From DATACQ01 sp036555515 (GTDB taxonomy: Bacteria > Desulfobacterota > Binatia > UBA9968): DNA of 64,000 bases. Position 1 is the first letter of the stretch. Every line of letters starts with the position of its first letter. Under the pieces are notes generated by a model that searched no databases, was not told the origin of the DNA, and worked only from the letters and a program-made list of their open reading frames with translations. The stretch lies in the NCBI GenBank assembly GCA_036555515.1, contig DATBLC010000407.1:38746-102745 (forward strand), written 5' to 3'. The translations under genes were made by a program, and so were the position numbers. This document shows positions 17,367 through 27,069 of this stretch, piece after piece.

Positions 17367-18314
17367 ATGGAAACGGTAGGTTTCATCGGTCTGGGCAACA
17401 TGGGCGGCCCCGTTGCCGGCCATATTCAACGGGCGGGCTACCCAATGGTCGTCTACGATCTGCGCGCCGAGGCGACGCGGCCTTTTCAAGCGCGCGGCGC
17501 GGCCGTGGCCGGGTCAGCGGCGGAACTGGCAGTGCGTAGCGACGTTATCATCACCGCGCTGCCGCTGCCGCGCGATGTGGAACAGGTTGCTGGCGGCAAC
17601 GGCGGGATTATCGCGGGGATCAGGGCCGGTTCTATTTACATCGATATCTCCACCAGTCCACCGTCACTTATTCGCGAGCTCGAACCGCGGTTTACGGCTA
17701 AAGGAGCGTTCGTTCTCGACGCGCCAGTCGCTTCCGGCCAGCCGGGCGCGGCGCGCGGCATTCACGAAGTCATGGTCGGCGGCGCGCGGGAAATTTTTGA
17801 GCGGGCAAAACCGCTACTCGGCGCGTTCGGAGACCAGGTTTTGTACGCCGGGCCGCTGGGATCGGGAAGCATCTGCAAGCTCATGCATCAGATGATCAAC
17901 AGCACGATCTCCCAAGCCATCGCCGAAGGATTGACTCTCGGCGTCAAAGCAGGGGTCGAGACCGAAGCGCTGTGGGAGTGCGTGCGGCGTGGTATGGTAG
18001 GCAGGATGCACGTACTGCACTACCAAGTTCCACACACGGTATTTCGCGGCCGCTTTGAAACCGATACCTTTCCGCTAAAGCTACTGCGCAAAGATGTCGG
18101 CCTGGCGACGGCATTAGGACGCGATCTCAATGTTCCCTTGCCGTTAGCGAATCTGATGGAACAAAACCTAATGGCTGCGCTCAATCGCGGCTGGGGAGAT
18201 AAGTCGGCCTATACGGTACTGTTCCTGCTCCAGGAAGAGGCGGCGAAGGTAGAACTGCGCACCGAAGGCGTGGATCCGGAAAAAGCCGCAAAGTATATTT
18301 CCACTAACCCTTAG
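17367..18314 (+). CDS. NAD(P)-dependent 3-hydroxyisobutyrate dehydrogenase-family oxidoreductase
   Basis: A 315-residue beta-hydroxyacid dehydrogenase. The Rossmann motif GFIGLGNMG is at residues 5-13; the substrate-binding segment DAPVASGQPGA and the catalytic lysine region GSGSICKLMHQM follow in the right order. ACAGGAGACGCA precedes the ATG, a good ribosome site. Members act on 3-hydroxyisobutyrate, tartronate semialdehyde, 2-hydroxymethylglutarate and related substrates; which one applies here is not visible. It stands alone before a repeat-bearing gap. Confidence 0.9.
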   Translation: METVGFIGLGNMGGPVAGHIQRAGYPMVVYDLRAEATRPFQARGAAVAGSAAELAVRSDVIITALPLPRDVEQVAGGNGGIIAGIRAGSIYIDISTSPPSLIRELEPRFTAKGAFVLDAPVASGQPGAARGIHEVMVGGAREIFERAKPLLGAFGDQVLYAGPLGSGSICKLMHQMINSTISQAIAEGLTLGVKAGVETEALWECVRRGMVGRMHVLHYQVPHTVFRGRFETDTFPLKLLRKDVGLATALGRDLNVPLPLANLMEQNLMAALNRGWGDKSAYTVLFLLQEEAAKVELRTEGVDPEKAAKYISTNP

Positions 18315-18387
18315 CGCGCTACGCCACAACCAAAAGTGAGACGAGTTTACCCACAAGGAAGGCAAAATATGACTGTTTGCGTCGGGG

Positions 18388-18420
18388 GTTCAAGCCGTTG
18401 CAGCCGTTCCAATCGTTCAC
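18388..18420. repeat. tandem 9-bp GTTCAAGCC repeat
   Basis: Units GTTCAAGCC, GTTGCAGCC, GTTCCAATC and GTTCAC follow each other with a 9-bp period. Confidence 0.6.
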
Positions 18421-18456
18421 TCCCCTTTTCATCTTCGCGCACGAGACTGTGACGCA

Positions 18457-18542
18457 ATGTCATTCTGAGCTGCACGCGAAGAATCTCGTCTTCGTAACAC
18501 CTTGAAAATGCGAGATGCTTCGCTTCCGCTCAGCATGACGTC
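18457..18542. repeat. CATTCTGAG/GAATCTC palindromic repeat element
   Basis: The arm CATTCTGAGC...GCGAAGAATCTCG is answered by CGAGATGCTTCGC...GCTCAGCATG with one mismatch per half, giving a long imperfect hairpin. Elements of this design are a common dispersed intergenic repeat in environmental bacterial genomes; a relative lies at 57132-57227. Confidence 0.7.
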
Positions 18543-18610
18543 AGCGCACGTTGACTATTGCGACACAGCTCCACGCGGGGGAGGAAATGGTTTGGGGGCA
18601 TTCGAGAAAT

Positions 18611-18645
18611 GTTGTGAACGACTTGAACGTTTGAACGGTTTTAAC
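18611..18645. repeat. tandem TTGAAC repeat
   Basis: GTTGTGAAC, GACTTGAAC, GTTTGAAC and GGTTTTAAC run head to tail with an 8-9-bp period upstream of the amidohydrolase. Confidence 0.6.
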
Positions 18646-18676
18646 TTTGTCTTTTCTTCTATAGACCGGAGGTGCT

Positions 18677-19810
18677 ATGGCCAAGAAGGGTTTTAAAGTA
18701 CTCGACAGCGATATGCATATTCTCGAACCGGCGGACCTCTGGCAGCGCTACATCGATTCCAGGTTCAAGCATCTCGCGCCCATCGGCAACACCGATCACG
18801 TCAGAGATTTGCGTCTGGTCGGACCGGACGGACGCGCCTGGGGCCGCCCCGTCGATCCACCCGCGGGCACTCTGCCGCCGCCCGGCCATATTTTTCATAA
18901 GAACCAAAAACTCTTTACGCCACACAACGAGCGCGGCTGGTCGCCGCAGGTGCAATTGGACGCCATGGCCGAGGAAGGCCTAGATCTCGCGGTACTCTAT
19001 CCAAGCCGGGGCTTGAACGTGCTCAGTATTCCCAACCTGGACCCGCAATTCGCCGCCGCTCTGGCGCGCGCCTACAACAATTGGCTCTATGACTTCTGTC
19101 AGGCCGATCCGGGCAAAATGTTGGGCGCCGGGATGATCTCACCTTTCAACATGGATGACGCCATTGCCGAAGCCCAACGCTGTGTAGACGAATTGGGCTT
19201 TCGCGCAATATTCTTACGCGCCAATATCGTTAACGGGCAAAACTGGCACGATCCTTTTTACGAACCGCTGTGGTCCGCTCTGGAATCGCTTGGTGTGCCA
19301 CTGGGTTTTCACGAGGCGAACAATTCCGCGGCCCGTCAAGCCGGCGAGCAATTCGGTTACGATTTCATGCTGCGCCATACCTTTTCCCATCCCGTGGAGC
19401 AGATGTACGCCGTCGGCAGCTTTTGCGGCGGGGGTATACTGGATCGTCATGCCAAATTGCGCGTGGCCTTCCTCGAAGGCAATTGCGGCTGGCTGCCCTT
19501 TCTGCTCTGGCGCCTGGACGAACATTGGCAGCTTTACGGCGATCAATGGGCGCCTGAACTGGAGAACCCGCCGAGCTACTATTTCAAACGGCAATGCTAC
19601 GCGTCGGTCGAGTGCGACGAAGAACCGGCGCAATACGCCATCGATTTTCTCGGCAACGAACGCCTGGTTTTTTCCACCGATTTTCCCCATGTGGACACCA
19701 AGTATCCAAAGGCCGTGGAACGATTCCTGGAACTTCCCGTCAGCGAGGAAGACAAACGAAAAATTTTGTGGGACAACTGCGCCGCCTACTACGGTATGAC
19801 GGGGATATGA
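18677..19810 (+). CDS. amidohydrolase_2 family metal-dependent hydrolase
   Basis: A 377-residue TIM-barrel enzyme of the amidohydrolase_2 family, which includes decarboxylases such as ACMSD, gamma-resorcylate decarboxylase and related hydrolases. Metal-ligand candidates are Asp12/His14 in DSDMH, the histidine in GFHEANN, that in HTFSHP and the aspartate in STDFPH. The ribosome site GGAGG lies a few bases before the ATG. It is flanked by repeat-rich gaps and seems monocistronic. In this kind of genome many paralogues of unknown substrate occur, so only the family is firm. Confidence 0.9.
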   Translation: MAKKGFKVLDSDMHILEPADLWQRYIDSRFKHLAPIGNTDHVRDLRLVGPDGRAWGRPVDPPAGTLPPPGHIFHKNQKLFTPHNERGWSPQVQLDAMAEEGLDLAVLYPSRGLNVLSIPNLDPQFAAALARAYNNWLYDFCQADPGKMLGAGMISPFNMDDAIAEAQRCVDELGFRAIFLRANIVNGQNWHDPFYEPLWSALESLGVPLGFHEANNSAARQAGEQFGYDFMLRHTFSHPVEQMYAVGSFCGGGILDRHAKLRVAFLEGNCGWLPFLLWRLDEHWQLYGDQWAPELENPPSYYFKRQCYASVECDEEPAQYAIDFLGNERLVFSTDFPHVDTKYPKAVERFLELPVSEEDKRKILWDNCAAYYGMTGI

Positions 19811-19843
19811 AAATACCGGCTCTCCGAAAAAACGGCTCGCGCA

Positions 19844-19896
19844 GTTGAACCCGGATTCCGCAGTTGGACTGAAGAGACGGCAAGCGAGGAGGAACC
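19844..19896 (-). repeat. dispersed 51-bp repeat, inverted diverged copy
   Basis: Read on the minus strand this segment runs from GGTTCCTCCTCGC to AATCCGGGTTCAAC, resembling the copies at 20071 and 27800 at both ends but diverged in the middle. Confidence 0.5.
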
Positions 19897-20070
19897 CTGG
19901 AGTAGCGAAGGCGTCCAACGGTGAAATTTCAAAGTCATTTTGCGCTTTCGCACTTCGTTGTTACGAGCTTTAACGTTCCGTGGAAGCACCGCTGCTCGAT
20001 GCATGTTTAGAGGCAGACGGCATCTCCGCCACAGGCGGATCAGCCTTCGGCTGAGACTTTGCTACGGAAG

Positions 20071-20121
20071 GGTTCCGCCTCGCGCTTCCTGTCGAGCGCA
20101 ACTGTGCAATCCCGGTTGAAC
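20071..20121 (+). repeat. dispersed 51-bp repeat, copy 1
   Basis: Begins GGTTCCGCCTCGCGCTTCCT and ends GGTTGAAC. It matches the copy at 27800-27850 at 44 of 51 positions with no gaps. Confidence 0.7.
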
Positions 20122-20195
20122 ACAAGAAGACAAGCGCCTATTGATATGGGCCGTGCTTCTTGACAGTTTAATTGTAGGAGTGCGAAGCAGCGATC

Positions 20196-20663
20196 ATGAA
20201 GAGGCTTTATCTTCTCGACGCGATTTTCGTCCTTTTGCTCTTCGTTGTGCCCCGGCCCGCCTGGCCGGCCACCGATCAGCTCGAAGAGATTCGCAAGGAG
20301 CAAACCAAGGACCGGCAAAAGCAACAGGTGGAAGAGCTCAAGCGCCAAGAACAACTCGAAAACCTCAAACGCGACCAGCAAATACAACAAATTCAGCGCG
20401 AGCTGGAGCAAATAAAGCAGTCAAAAGGCGGCGATCCCCAGACCCAGCAACAGGCCAACGAACTGCAACGGCGCCTGGATCAGCTGAGAAACGATCAGCA
20501 GCTCGAAAGAGTGCAGCGACAAATACAGATTGAGCGGATTCAGCGTGAGCAGAATTCTTTCCGCCAACAGGAACAGATCAGAGAATTCCAGCGCCAGCAG
20601 CAGATGGATTTCTTGCGCGATCAGTCGCGCAAAACCCAACAGGATATCCACCGTCGGCGCTAA
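20196..20663 (+). CDS. periplasmic Gln/Arg/Glu-rich coiled-coil protein
   Basis: A 155-residue protein with a cleavable-looking signal peptide (hydrophobic core FVLLLFVVP, then AWPA at about residue 25) and a remainder that is almost wholly charged or glutamine: repeated QQIQRELEQ and QLERVQRQIQIER-type heptads indicate a long coiled coil. No enzyme domain is present. It is likely a periplasmic structural or scaffold protein; I do not know its role. AGGAG lies 16 bases from the ATG, so initiation may be weak. It is convergent with gltD, whose stop is 13 bp away. A plus-frame overlap is a shadow. Confidence 0.7.
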   Translation: MKRLYLLDAIFVLLLFVVPRPAWPATDQLEEIRKEQTKDRQKQQVEELKRQEQLENLKRDQQIQQIQRELEQIKQSKGGDPQTQQQANELQRRLDQLRNDQQLERVQRQIQIERIQREQNSFRQQEQIREFQRQQQMDFLRDQSRKTQQDIHRRR

Positions 20664-20676
20664 TCGACCGGACGCG

Positions 20677-22161
20677 CTACGGCAAATTGGTGGTGCCCAT
20701 CAGGTAGCGGTCGCATTCTCGCGCCGCGCCGCGCCCTTCGTTGATCGCCCATACGACCAAACTTTGGCCGCGCCGGCAATCGCCGGCAGCGAAGACTCCC
20801 GGCACATTGGTGGCGAATTTTTCGTATTCGGCCTTGGCATTGGAGCGCGGGTCTTGTTCGACCCCCAACTGCTTCAGCAACGGCTCCTCCGGACCGAGAA
20901 AACCCATGGCGAGCAGTACCAGATCTGCCTTTAAAACTCTCTCGGTACCGAACACTCGCTTGGGGATGAACGCGCCTTGCTCATTCCTGGCCCATTCGAC
21001 GTCGTAAATATGCAACTCTTTGACGTTGCCGTTTTCGTCGCCGACGAATTTCTCGCCGGTGGTAAGATAAACGCGCGGGTCGGCGCCAAAGCGCGCCGCC
21101 GCTTCTTCCTGGCCATAGTCGAGCTTGTAAACCTTCGGCCATTCTGGCCATGGATTGTCGGATTGCCTTTCATCGGGGGGTCGCGGCAGGATTTCAAGTT
21201 GGGTCAAGCTCGCGCAGCCATGGCGCATGGCGGTGCCGACGCAGTCCGTGCCGGTATCGCCGCCCCCGACCACGATGACGTGCTTATTTTTTGCCGAAAT
21301 GTAATTGCCATCCTTGTGGCCGCAGTCAAGCAAGCTCTTGGTATTGGCATGGAGGAATTCCATCGCTACATGGATGCCTTTTAACTCGCGCCCCGGAATC
21401 GGCAAGTCGCGCGCCCTGGTGGCGCCAGTGCAAATGACCACGGCGTCAAAACTTTCTTTCAGTTTCGCCCCAGGAATGTCCACTCCGACATGCGCTTTGG
21501 TGATGAATTTGACTCCCTCCGCCGCCAGCAAGTCGACGCGCCGCTGCACGATGGTCTTATCGAGTTTCATGTTGGGAATGCCGTACATGAGCAGCCCGCC
21601 GACGCGGTCAGCGCGCTCGTAGACCGTCACCCGATGGCCGGCGCGATTGAGTTGCGCGGCGCACGCGAGTCCCGATGGTCCGGAGCCGACGACAGCGACT
21701 TTCCTGCCCGTGCGTTTCTCCGGCGTCTCGGGCTTCACCCACCCTTGGGCGAAACCGTTATCGACGATCGCGCACTCGATAGTCTTGATCGTAACCGGCA
21801 ACTCGTTGAGCCCAAGAACGCAGGAACCTTCACAGGGCGCGGGACAGACGCGTCCGGTGAATTCGGGAAAATTGTTGGTCTTGTGCAAGCGCTCCAGCGC
21901 CTCTTTCCAGAGCCCGCGGTATACTAGATCGTTCCATTCCGGAATTAAATTATTGATGGGACAGCCGGATGCCATGCCGCTGATCAGCTGTCCGGTATGG
22001 CAAAACGGGATGCCGCAATCCATGCATCGCGCGCCTTGCCGGCGCAGCTTCTCTTCTGAGAAATGCTCGTGGAACTCTTGCCAATCCTTCACTCGTTCTA
22101 ACGGCGAGCGGTCGGCTGGCAGCTCGCGCGCAAATTCCATGAAACCCGTCGGCTTACCCAT
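20677..22161 (-). CDS. gltD: glutamate synthase (NADPH) small subunit
   Basis: A 494-residue cytoplasmic flavoprotein. The N-terminal region has the cysteine set for 4Fe-4S clusters (ARCMDCGIPFCHTG), then the FAD motif VAVVGSGPSGLACA at about 153 and the NADPH motif VVGGGDTGTDC near 300. GltD takes electrons from NAD(P)H and feeds them to the large subunit, which makes two glutamates from glutamine and 2-oxoglutarate. It lies 168 bp downstream of gltB on the same strand, so one operon is likely. Length is normal. Confidence 0.96.
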   Translation of the reverse strand: MGKPTGFMEFARELPADRSPLERVKDWQEFHEHFSEEKLRRQGARCMDCGIPFCHTGQLISGMASGCPINNLIPEWNDLVYRGLWKEALERLHKTNNFPEFTGRVCPAPCEGSCVLGLNELPVTIKTIECAIVDNGFAQGWVKPETPEKRTGRKVAVVGSGPSGLACAAQLNRAGHRVTVYERADRVGGLLMYGIPNMKLDKTIVQRRVDLLAAEGVKFITKAHVGVDIPGAKLKESFDAVVICTGATRARDLPIPGRELKGIHVAMEFLHANTKSLLDCGHKDGNYISAKNKHVIVVGGGDTGTDCVGTAMRHGCASLTQLEILPRPPDERQSDNPWPEWPKVYKLDYGQEEAAARFGADPRVYLTTGEKFVGDENGNVKELHIYDVEWARNEQGAFIPKRVFGTERVLKADLVLLAMGFLGPEEPLLKQLGVEQDPRSNAKAEYEKFATNVPGVFAAGDCRRGQSLVVWAINEGRGAARECDRYLMGTTNLP

Positions 22162-22329
22162 CTCGCAATACTCTTTCTCCTAAGGGTGCGAGAATTTCCG
22201 TGGGCACGCATGACGCCCGGAAACTCTCAAAATTATTGGCTCTGAGATCTTGGTTTTGAGTTGGAGGCGATTGGCAAAACGCGGAACTCAAAATACCAAA
22301 CTCAAACCGGCTTCGGATGGCGCCGGGTC

Positions 22330-25300
22330 TTAATTCCCGCTCACCCGCGACGCATCATTTTTGTTCGCTTCGAATGCCGCCATCAACGCTTCGTCACCCA
22401 CCAACCCTTTGGCCTCGGCTTGTTTTAGCGCTTCGACCACTCGGAGGTAGTCTTTGGGCATAACCTTGACGAATTTGGGCGCGCTCTCCTGCCAGAGCGC
22501 AAGAATCTGCCAGGCGCGCGCGCTGCGAGTATAAACGGCGTGGCGCTTGAGCATCTCCTCAACTTCCAGCATATCGCTCGCGTCGAGCTTTTCCAGGAAC
22601 ACGGTCTCCAGATTGCAGCGGTTCTTGAACCCGCCATCTTCATCCAAAACGAAGGCGACGCCGCCCGACATGCCGGCGGCGAAATTGCGCCCGGTCTTGC
22701 CGATAACGACGACCCGGCCGCCGGTCATATATTCGCAGCCATGGTCGCCGACGCCTTCGACCACGGCGCGAACGCCGCTGTTGCGCACGCAGAAACGTTC
22801 GCCTGCCATGCCGCGGATATAAGCCTCGCCGCGGGTGGCGCCATAAAATGCCACGTTGCCGACGATGATGTTTTCCTCCGGCGCGAAGGTCGAACCTTCG
22901 GGCGGATAAAGGATGACCTTGCCTCCCGATAATCCCTTGCCGAAATAGTCGTTGGCGTCGCCTTCAAGCTCCAGAGTCAGACCCGGCGGCACAAAGGCGC
23001 CGAAGCTTTGACCGGCGGAACCCTGGAAATGAAAATGAATGGTGTCTTCCGGCAGCCCCTGCGGTCCGTACTTCCGCGTCACCTCACTGCCGAGAATGGT
23101 CCCCACGACGCGATTGGTGTTACGAATGTCCAAAGTTGCCTTGACCTTCTCGCCGCGTTCGAGCGCGGGCGCCGCCAAATCGAGCAGCACCTGGTTATCG
23201 AGGGCGTTCTCAAGTCCGTGGTTCTGCTTAATCTGGCAGTAGCGTCCCACTTCGGCCCCCACCTGGGGCTGGTAAAGGATAGCCGCATAGTCCAATCCTC
23301 TGGCCTTCCAGTGTTCAACGGCGCGGCGCACTTCGAGCCTGTCCGCGCGGCCGACCATTTCGTTCACGGTGCGAAAGCCGAGCTTGGCCATATGCTCGCG
23401 CATCTCCTGGGCTATGAAGCGCATGAAGTTGACAACGTGCGCCGGGTCGCCGGTGAATTTCTTGCGCAGTTCCGGATTCTGCGTCGCCACCCCGACGGGA
23501 CAGGTATCGAGATGACACACGCGCATCATGATACAGCCGAGCGTTACCAGGGCCGTAGTGGCGAAGCCAAATTCCTCGGCGCCGAGCATCGCCGCGATCA
23601 CCACATCGCGTCCGGTCTTCAACTGCCCGTCGGTTTCCACGGCAATGCGGCTGCGAAGGTTATTGAGCACCAGAGTCTGGTGCGTCTCCGCAAGTCCCAA
23701 CTCCCAGGGTAAGCCCGCGTGCTTGATGCTGGTTTGCGGCGAGGCGCCGGTGCCGCCGTCGTGGCCGCTGATCAAGACTACGTCAGCGTGGCCTTTCGCG
23801 ACGCCTGCGGCGATGGTACCGACGCCGATCTCGGAAACGAGCTTCACGCTGATACGCGCGTGGTGGTTGGCATTTTTGAGGTCATGGATCAGTTGGGCCA
23901 AATCTTCGATGGAATATATATCATGATGCGGCGGCGGCGAGATCAGCCCCACGCCGGGAGTCGAATGGCGCACCTTGGCGATCCACGGATAGACTTTTCG
24001 TCCGGGCAACTCGCCGCCCTCGCCCGGCTTGGCACCCTGCGCCATCTTGATCTGCAGCTCCTGTGCCTGCGTGAGGTAGTAGCTTGTCACGCCGAAGCGT
24101 CCCGACGCGACCTGCTTGATCGCGCTGTTCTTGGAATCGCCGTTGGGCTCCGGCATGTAGCGCGCCGGATCCTCGCCGCCTTCGCCGGTATTGCTCTTGC
24201 CGCCGATGCGGTTCATGGCAATGGCGAGAGCTTCGTGCGCCTCTTTGCTGATGGAGCCGTAGGACATGGCACCAGTCTTGAAACGCTTCACGATGGCGTC
24301 AACCGGCTCCACTTCCTCGATAGGAATGGGCTTCGACTCGTAATTGAGCTGCATCAGCCCGCGCAGTGTTGCCATGCGTTCCGACTGGTCGTCAATGAGC
24401 TGGGTGTACTCCTTAAAAGTTTTGTAATCGTTATTGCGGCAAGCTTTCTGCAACAAGTGAATCGTGCGCGGATTAAAAAGATGCAGCTCGCCGTCTTTGC
24501 GGTACTGGTACTGCCCGTAAACCTCCAGTGTATGGCCGTTCAGTGAATAGAGCGGAAAAGCCTTGGCGTGCTGTTGTTGCGCTTCCCGCGCGATCTCCTC
24601 CAGACCGATGCCACCGACCCGCGACGGCGTCCAGGTGAAGTACTTATCCACCAACTCTTGGCCGAGTCCAACGGCTTCGAAAATTTGCGCCCCGCAATAG
24701 GATTTGATGGTGGAAATACCCATCTTCGCCATCACTTTGACCACGCCCTTGTAGACCGCTTTGTCGTATCCTTTCACGGCATCGTGATAGGTGATATTCG
24801 GCAGCATGCCTTCATGGATCATGTCGTTGAGGCACTCGTAGATGAGATAAGGATTGATCGCTTGCACGCCGTAGCCGAGCAGCAAACAAAAGTGATGCAC
24901 TTCGCGCGGCTCCCCCGACTCCAGCACTAAGCCGATGCGTGTGCGCGTGCCGTTGCGGATCAAATGATGATGTAGGCCGGACGACGCCAGTAGCGCCGGT
25001 ATCGGCGCATGCAACGGGTCCACGCCTTTATCGGACAGGATAAGAATCGTCGCACCGCCGGCAATGGCCTGATCCGCCGCGCCGAATAAATCTTCCAGCG
25101 CCTTTTCCAAGCCCGCTTTCCCCTGGTTCGGATTGAACACCATGGGCAGCGTCACTACTTTGATCCCTGCCAAATCGGTACGGCGCAATTTTTCCATGTC
25201 GGAGTTTTTCAAGATCGGCTCCGGCAGGCGCAGCTGGCGGCAGCTTTCCGGTTTGGGGTCCACCAGATTTCCTTCCGAACCAAGAGTCAAAGTCGTCGAC

Positions 25301-26928
25301 GTAATCAGCTCTTCACGAATCGGATCGATGGGTGGATTGGTTACCTGGGCGAACAGCTGTTTGAAATAGTTATAAAGCAGTTGCGGCTTGTCCGACAAAA
25401 CCGCCAGCGGCGTGTCGGTGCCCATGGAACCGACGGGCTGAATACTGTTCTGCGCCATGGGACCGATGTTGATGCGCAAGTCCTCGAAATTATAACCGAA
25501 GGCCTGCAACCGATTCAGTGTCGCCGGATGATTGAAGGCGGGTTCTTCTTCCGGCACATCGGGCAAATCCTGGAAGTGAACTCGGTTATCCTTGAGCCAG
25601 ATTTCATAGGGTTTCGCCGCCGCCATCTCCTGCTTGATTTCCTCATCGCTGATGATCCGCCCTTCGCCCGTGTCCACGAGAAACATGCGCCCCGGCTGGA
25701 GACGCCGTTTTTCCAACACGCGCTCCGGCGGCACATCAAGCACGCCCACTTCCGATGCCATGATCACGAGATCGTCTTTGGTGACGTAATAACGCGAAGG
25801 GCGAAGCCCGTTGCGGTCGAGAACCGCGCCCACCACGGTGCCGTCAGTAAAGGCAATCGACGCCGGACCGTCCCAGGGCTCCATAAGCGCGCTGTGATAT
25901 TCGTAAAATGCCCGTTTCTTCGAATCCATGCTCTCGTGATTTTCCCAGGGCTCGGGAATCATCATCATGACCGCGTGAGGCAGCGAGCGACCGGTGAGCG
26001 CGAGGAACTCCAGGCAATTGTCGAATTTGGCCGAGTCGCTGCCGTCCTCCTGGATGATCGGAAAAATTTTTTTCAAATCATCGCCGAACAAATCCGAGGC
26101 GACCATACCCTGGCGCGCGTGCATCCAGTTTTCGTTGCCACGCAGGGTATTGATCTCGCCGTTGTGAATCAAATAGCGGTATGGATGGGCGCGGCCCCAA
26201 CTGGGAAAAGTATTGGTGCTGAAGCGCGAGTGCACCACCGCGATGGCACTTTCCAGCGCGGGATCGTTTAGGTCCGGATAAAATGTCGACAACTGCCGCG
26301 GCGTCAGCATGCCTTTGTAGACAATGGTTCGATGCGACATGCTGGGCACATAGAAGAAATCCCCGCCGGCCAAGCCGGCGTAACGAATCGCATTCTCGGC
26401 GCGGCGGCGAATCACATAGAGCTTGCGTTCGAATGCCAGCTCGTCCTTCACGTTATCGCTCCGACCGATGAAAACCTGGCGCACGAAAGGCTCGGAGACT
26501 TTGGCGGTCTCCCCGAGATAGAGATTATCGGTGGGCACCTTGCGCCACCCGAGTAGGCGCTGCCCCTCGGCGACGATGATCCCCTCGATCAGTTTTTCGA
26601 AACGCCGGCGTCGTTCGCGGTGATCCGGCAAAAAAATCATCCCGACGCCGTATTCACCGGCATCCGGTAGTTGAAATCCCAACCCCTTGCAAGCCTCGCT
26701 AAAAAACCCGTGCGGCACTTGCATGAGGATGCCCGCGCCGTCGCCGGTATTCTCCTCGCAGCCGCAAGCGCCGCGATGGTCAAGATTTTCCAACACGGTG
26801 AGAGCTTGATCGACGATCTCACGAGACTTTTCGCCCTTGATATTGACGACGAATCCGACACCGCATGCATCACGTTCGAATCTCGGATCATAGAGACCCT
26901 GTTTCGCTGGCAATCCTGTGATCTTCAT
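22330..26928 (-). CDS. gltB: glutamate synthase large subunit
   Basis: A 1532-residue ferredoxin/NADPH-type glutamate synthase large chain. It is made with a short propeptide; Cys22 in RDACGVGF is the catalytic N-terminal nucleophile of the class II glutaminase domain after processing. The central and FMN-binding domains follow, with SGHDGGTGASPQTS and the 3Fe-4S cysteines in CIMMRVCHLDTCPVG; the C-terminal GXGXG beta-helix domain closes it. ATG at 26928 with AAGGG seven bases upstream is preferred over a 20-codon longer frame. Together with GltD it assimilates ammonium in the cytoplasm. Confidence 0.96.
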   Translation of the reverse strand: MKITGLPAKQGLYDPRFERDACGVGFVVNIKGEKSREIVDQALTVLENLDHRGACGCEENTGDGAGILMQVPHGFFSEACKGLGFQLPDAGEYGVGMIFLPDHRERRRRFEKLIEGIIVAEGQRLLGWRKVPTDNLYLGETAKVSEPFVRQVFIGRSDNVKDELAFERKLYVIRRRAENAIRYAGLAGGDFFYVPSMSHRTIVYKGMLTPRQLSTFYPDLNDPALESAIAVVHSRFSTNTFPSWGRAHPYRYLIHNGEINTLRGNENWMHARQGMVASDLFGDDLKKIFPIIQEDGSDSAKFDNCLEFLALTGRSLPHAVMMMIPEPWENHESMDSKKRAFYEYHSALMEPWDGPASIAFTDGTVVGAVLDRNGLRPSRYYVTKDDLVIMASEVGVLDVPPERVLEKRRLQPGRMFLVDTGEGRIISDEEIKQEMAAAKPYEIWLKDNRVHFQDLPDVPEEEPAFNHPATLNRLQAFGYNFEDLRINIGPMAQNSIQPVGSMGTDTPLAVLSDKPQLLYNYFKQLFAQVTNPPIDPIREELITSTTLTLGSEGNLVDPKPESCRQLRLPEPILKNSDMEKLRRTDLAGIKVVTLPMVFNPNQGKAGLEKALEDLFGAADQAIAGGATILILSDKGVDPLHAPIPALLASSGLHHHLIRNGTRTRIGLVLESGEPREVHHFCLLLGYGVQAINPYLIYECLNDMIHEGMLPNITYHDAVKGYDKAVYKGVVKVMAKMGISTIKSYCGAQIFEAVGLGQELVDKYFTWTPSRVGGIGLEEIAREAQQQHAKAFPLYSLNGHTLEVYGQYQYRKDGELHLFNPRTIHLLQKACRNNDYKTFKEYTQLIDDQSERMATLRGLMQLNYESKPIPIEEVEPVDAIVKRFKTGAMSYGSISKEAHEALAIAMNRIGGKSNTGEGGEDPARYMPEPNGDSKNSAIKQVASGRFGVTSYYLTQAQELQIKMAQGAKPGEGGELPGRKVYPWIAKVRHSTPGVGLISPPPHHDIYSIEDLAQLIHDLKNANHHARISVKLVSEIGVGTIAAGVAKGHADVVLISGHDGGTGASPQTSIKHAGLPWELGLAETHQTLVLNNLRSRIAVETDGQLKTGRDVVIAAMLGAEEFGFATTALVTLGCIMMRVCHLDTCPVGVATQNPELRKKFTGDPAHVVNFMRFIAQEMREHMAKLGFRTVNEMVGRADRLEVRRAVEHWKARGLDYAAILYQPQVGAEVGRYCQIKQNHGLENALDNQVLLDLAAPALERGEKVKATLDIRNTNRVVGTILGSEVTRKYGPQGLPEDTIHFHFQGSAGQSFGAFVPPGLTLELEGDANDYFGKGLSGGKVILYPPEGSTFAPEENIIVGNVAFYGATRGEAYIRGMAGERFCVRNSGVRAVVEGVGDHGCEYMTGGRVVVIGKTGRNFAAGMSGGVAFVLDEDGGFKNRCNLETVFLEKLDASDMLEVEEMLKRHAVYTRSARAWQILALWQESAPKFVKVMPKDYLRVVEALKQAEAKGLVGDEALMAAFEANKNDASRVSGN

Positions 26929-27009
26929 AGCACTACCCTTGGCCTGGTATTTTTGTAAGGCGGAGCCGGAGATGCGTCCGCATGACATGCGCGAAAACCG
27001 CCGCGCCGC

Positions 27010-27049
27010 GCAGAATAATGGACTTATCGGGAAAACTATTCTGCGTCAA
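27010..27049 (-). promoter_or_regulatory. putative gltB promoter with inverted repeat
   Basis: GCAGAATA at 27010-27017 and TATTCTGC at 27037-27044 form a perfect 8-bp inverted repeat with a 19-base spacer. A minus-strand TTGACG (27044-27049) could be the -35 box. The arms resemble half-sites of the CAG-rich, AT-centred Lrp-type sites, and an Lrp-family gene is the next gene upstream. Functional assignment is inference. Confidence 0.4.
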
Positions 27050-27069
27050 CATTGGGCTTACCCAACACT

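Larger units (their letters stand above)
18315..18676. other. 362-bp gap with two repeat types, no gene seen
   Basis: This gap holds 9-bp GTTCAAGCC-type units, a CATTCTGAG hairpin element and TTGAAC units (each listed separately), then the ribosome site GGAGG just before the amidohydrolase. No convincing reading frame is present. Confidence 0.6.
19811..20195. other. 385-bp gap with inverted and direct copies of a dispersed repeat
   Basis: No gene is seen. The gap holds two opposed copies of the 51-bp repeat and, between them, low-information palindromes such as CCGCCACAGGCGG. It ends with TAGGAG about 16 bases before the coiled-coil gene. Confidence 0.6.
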
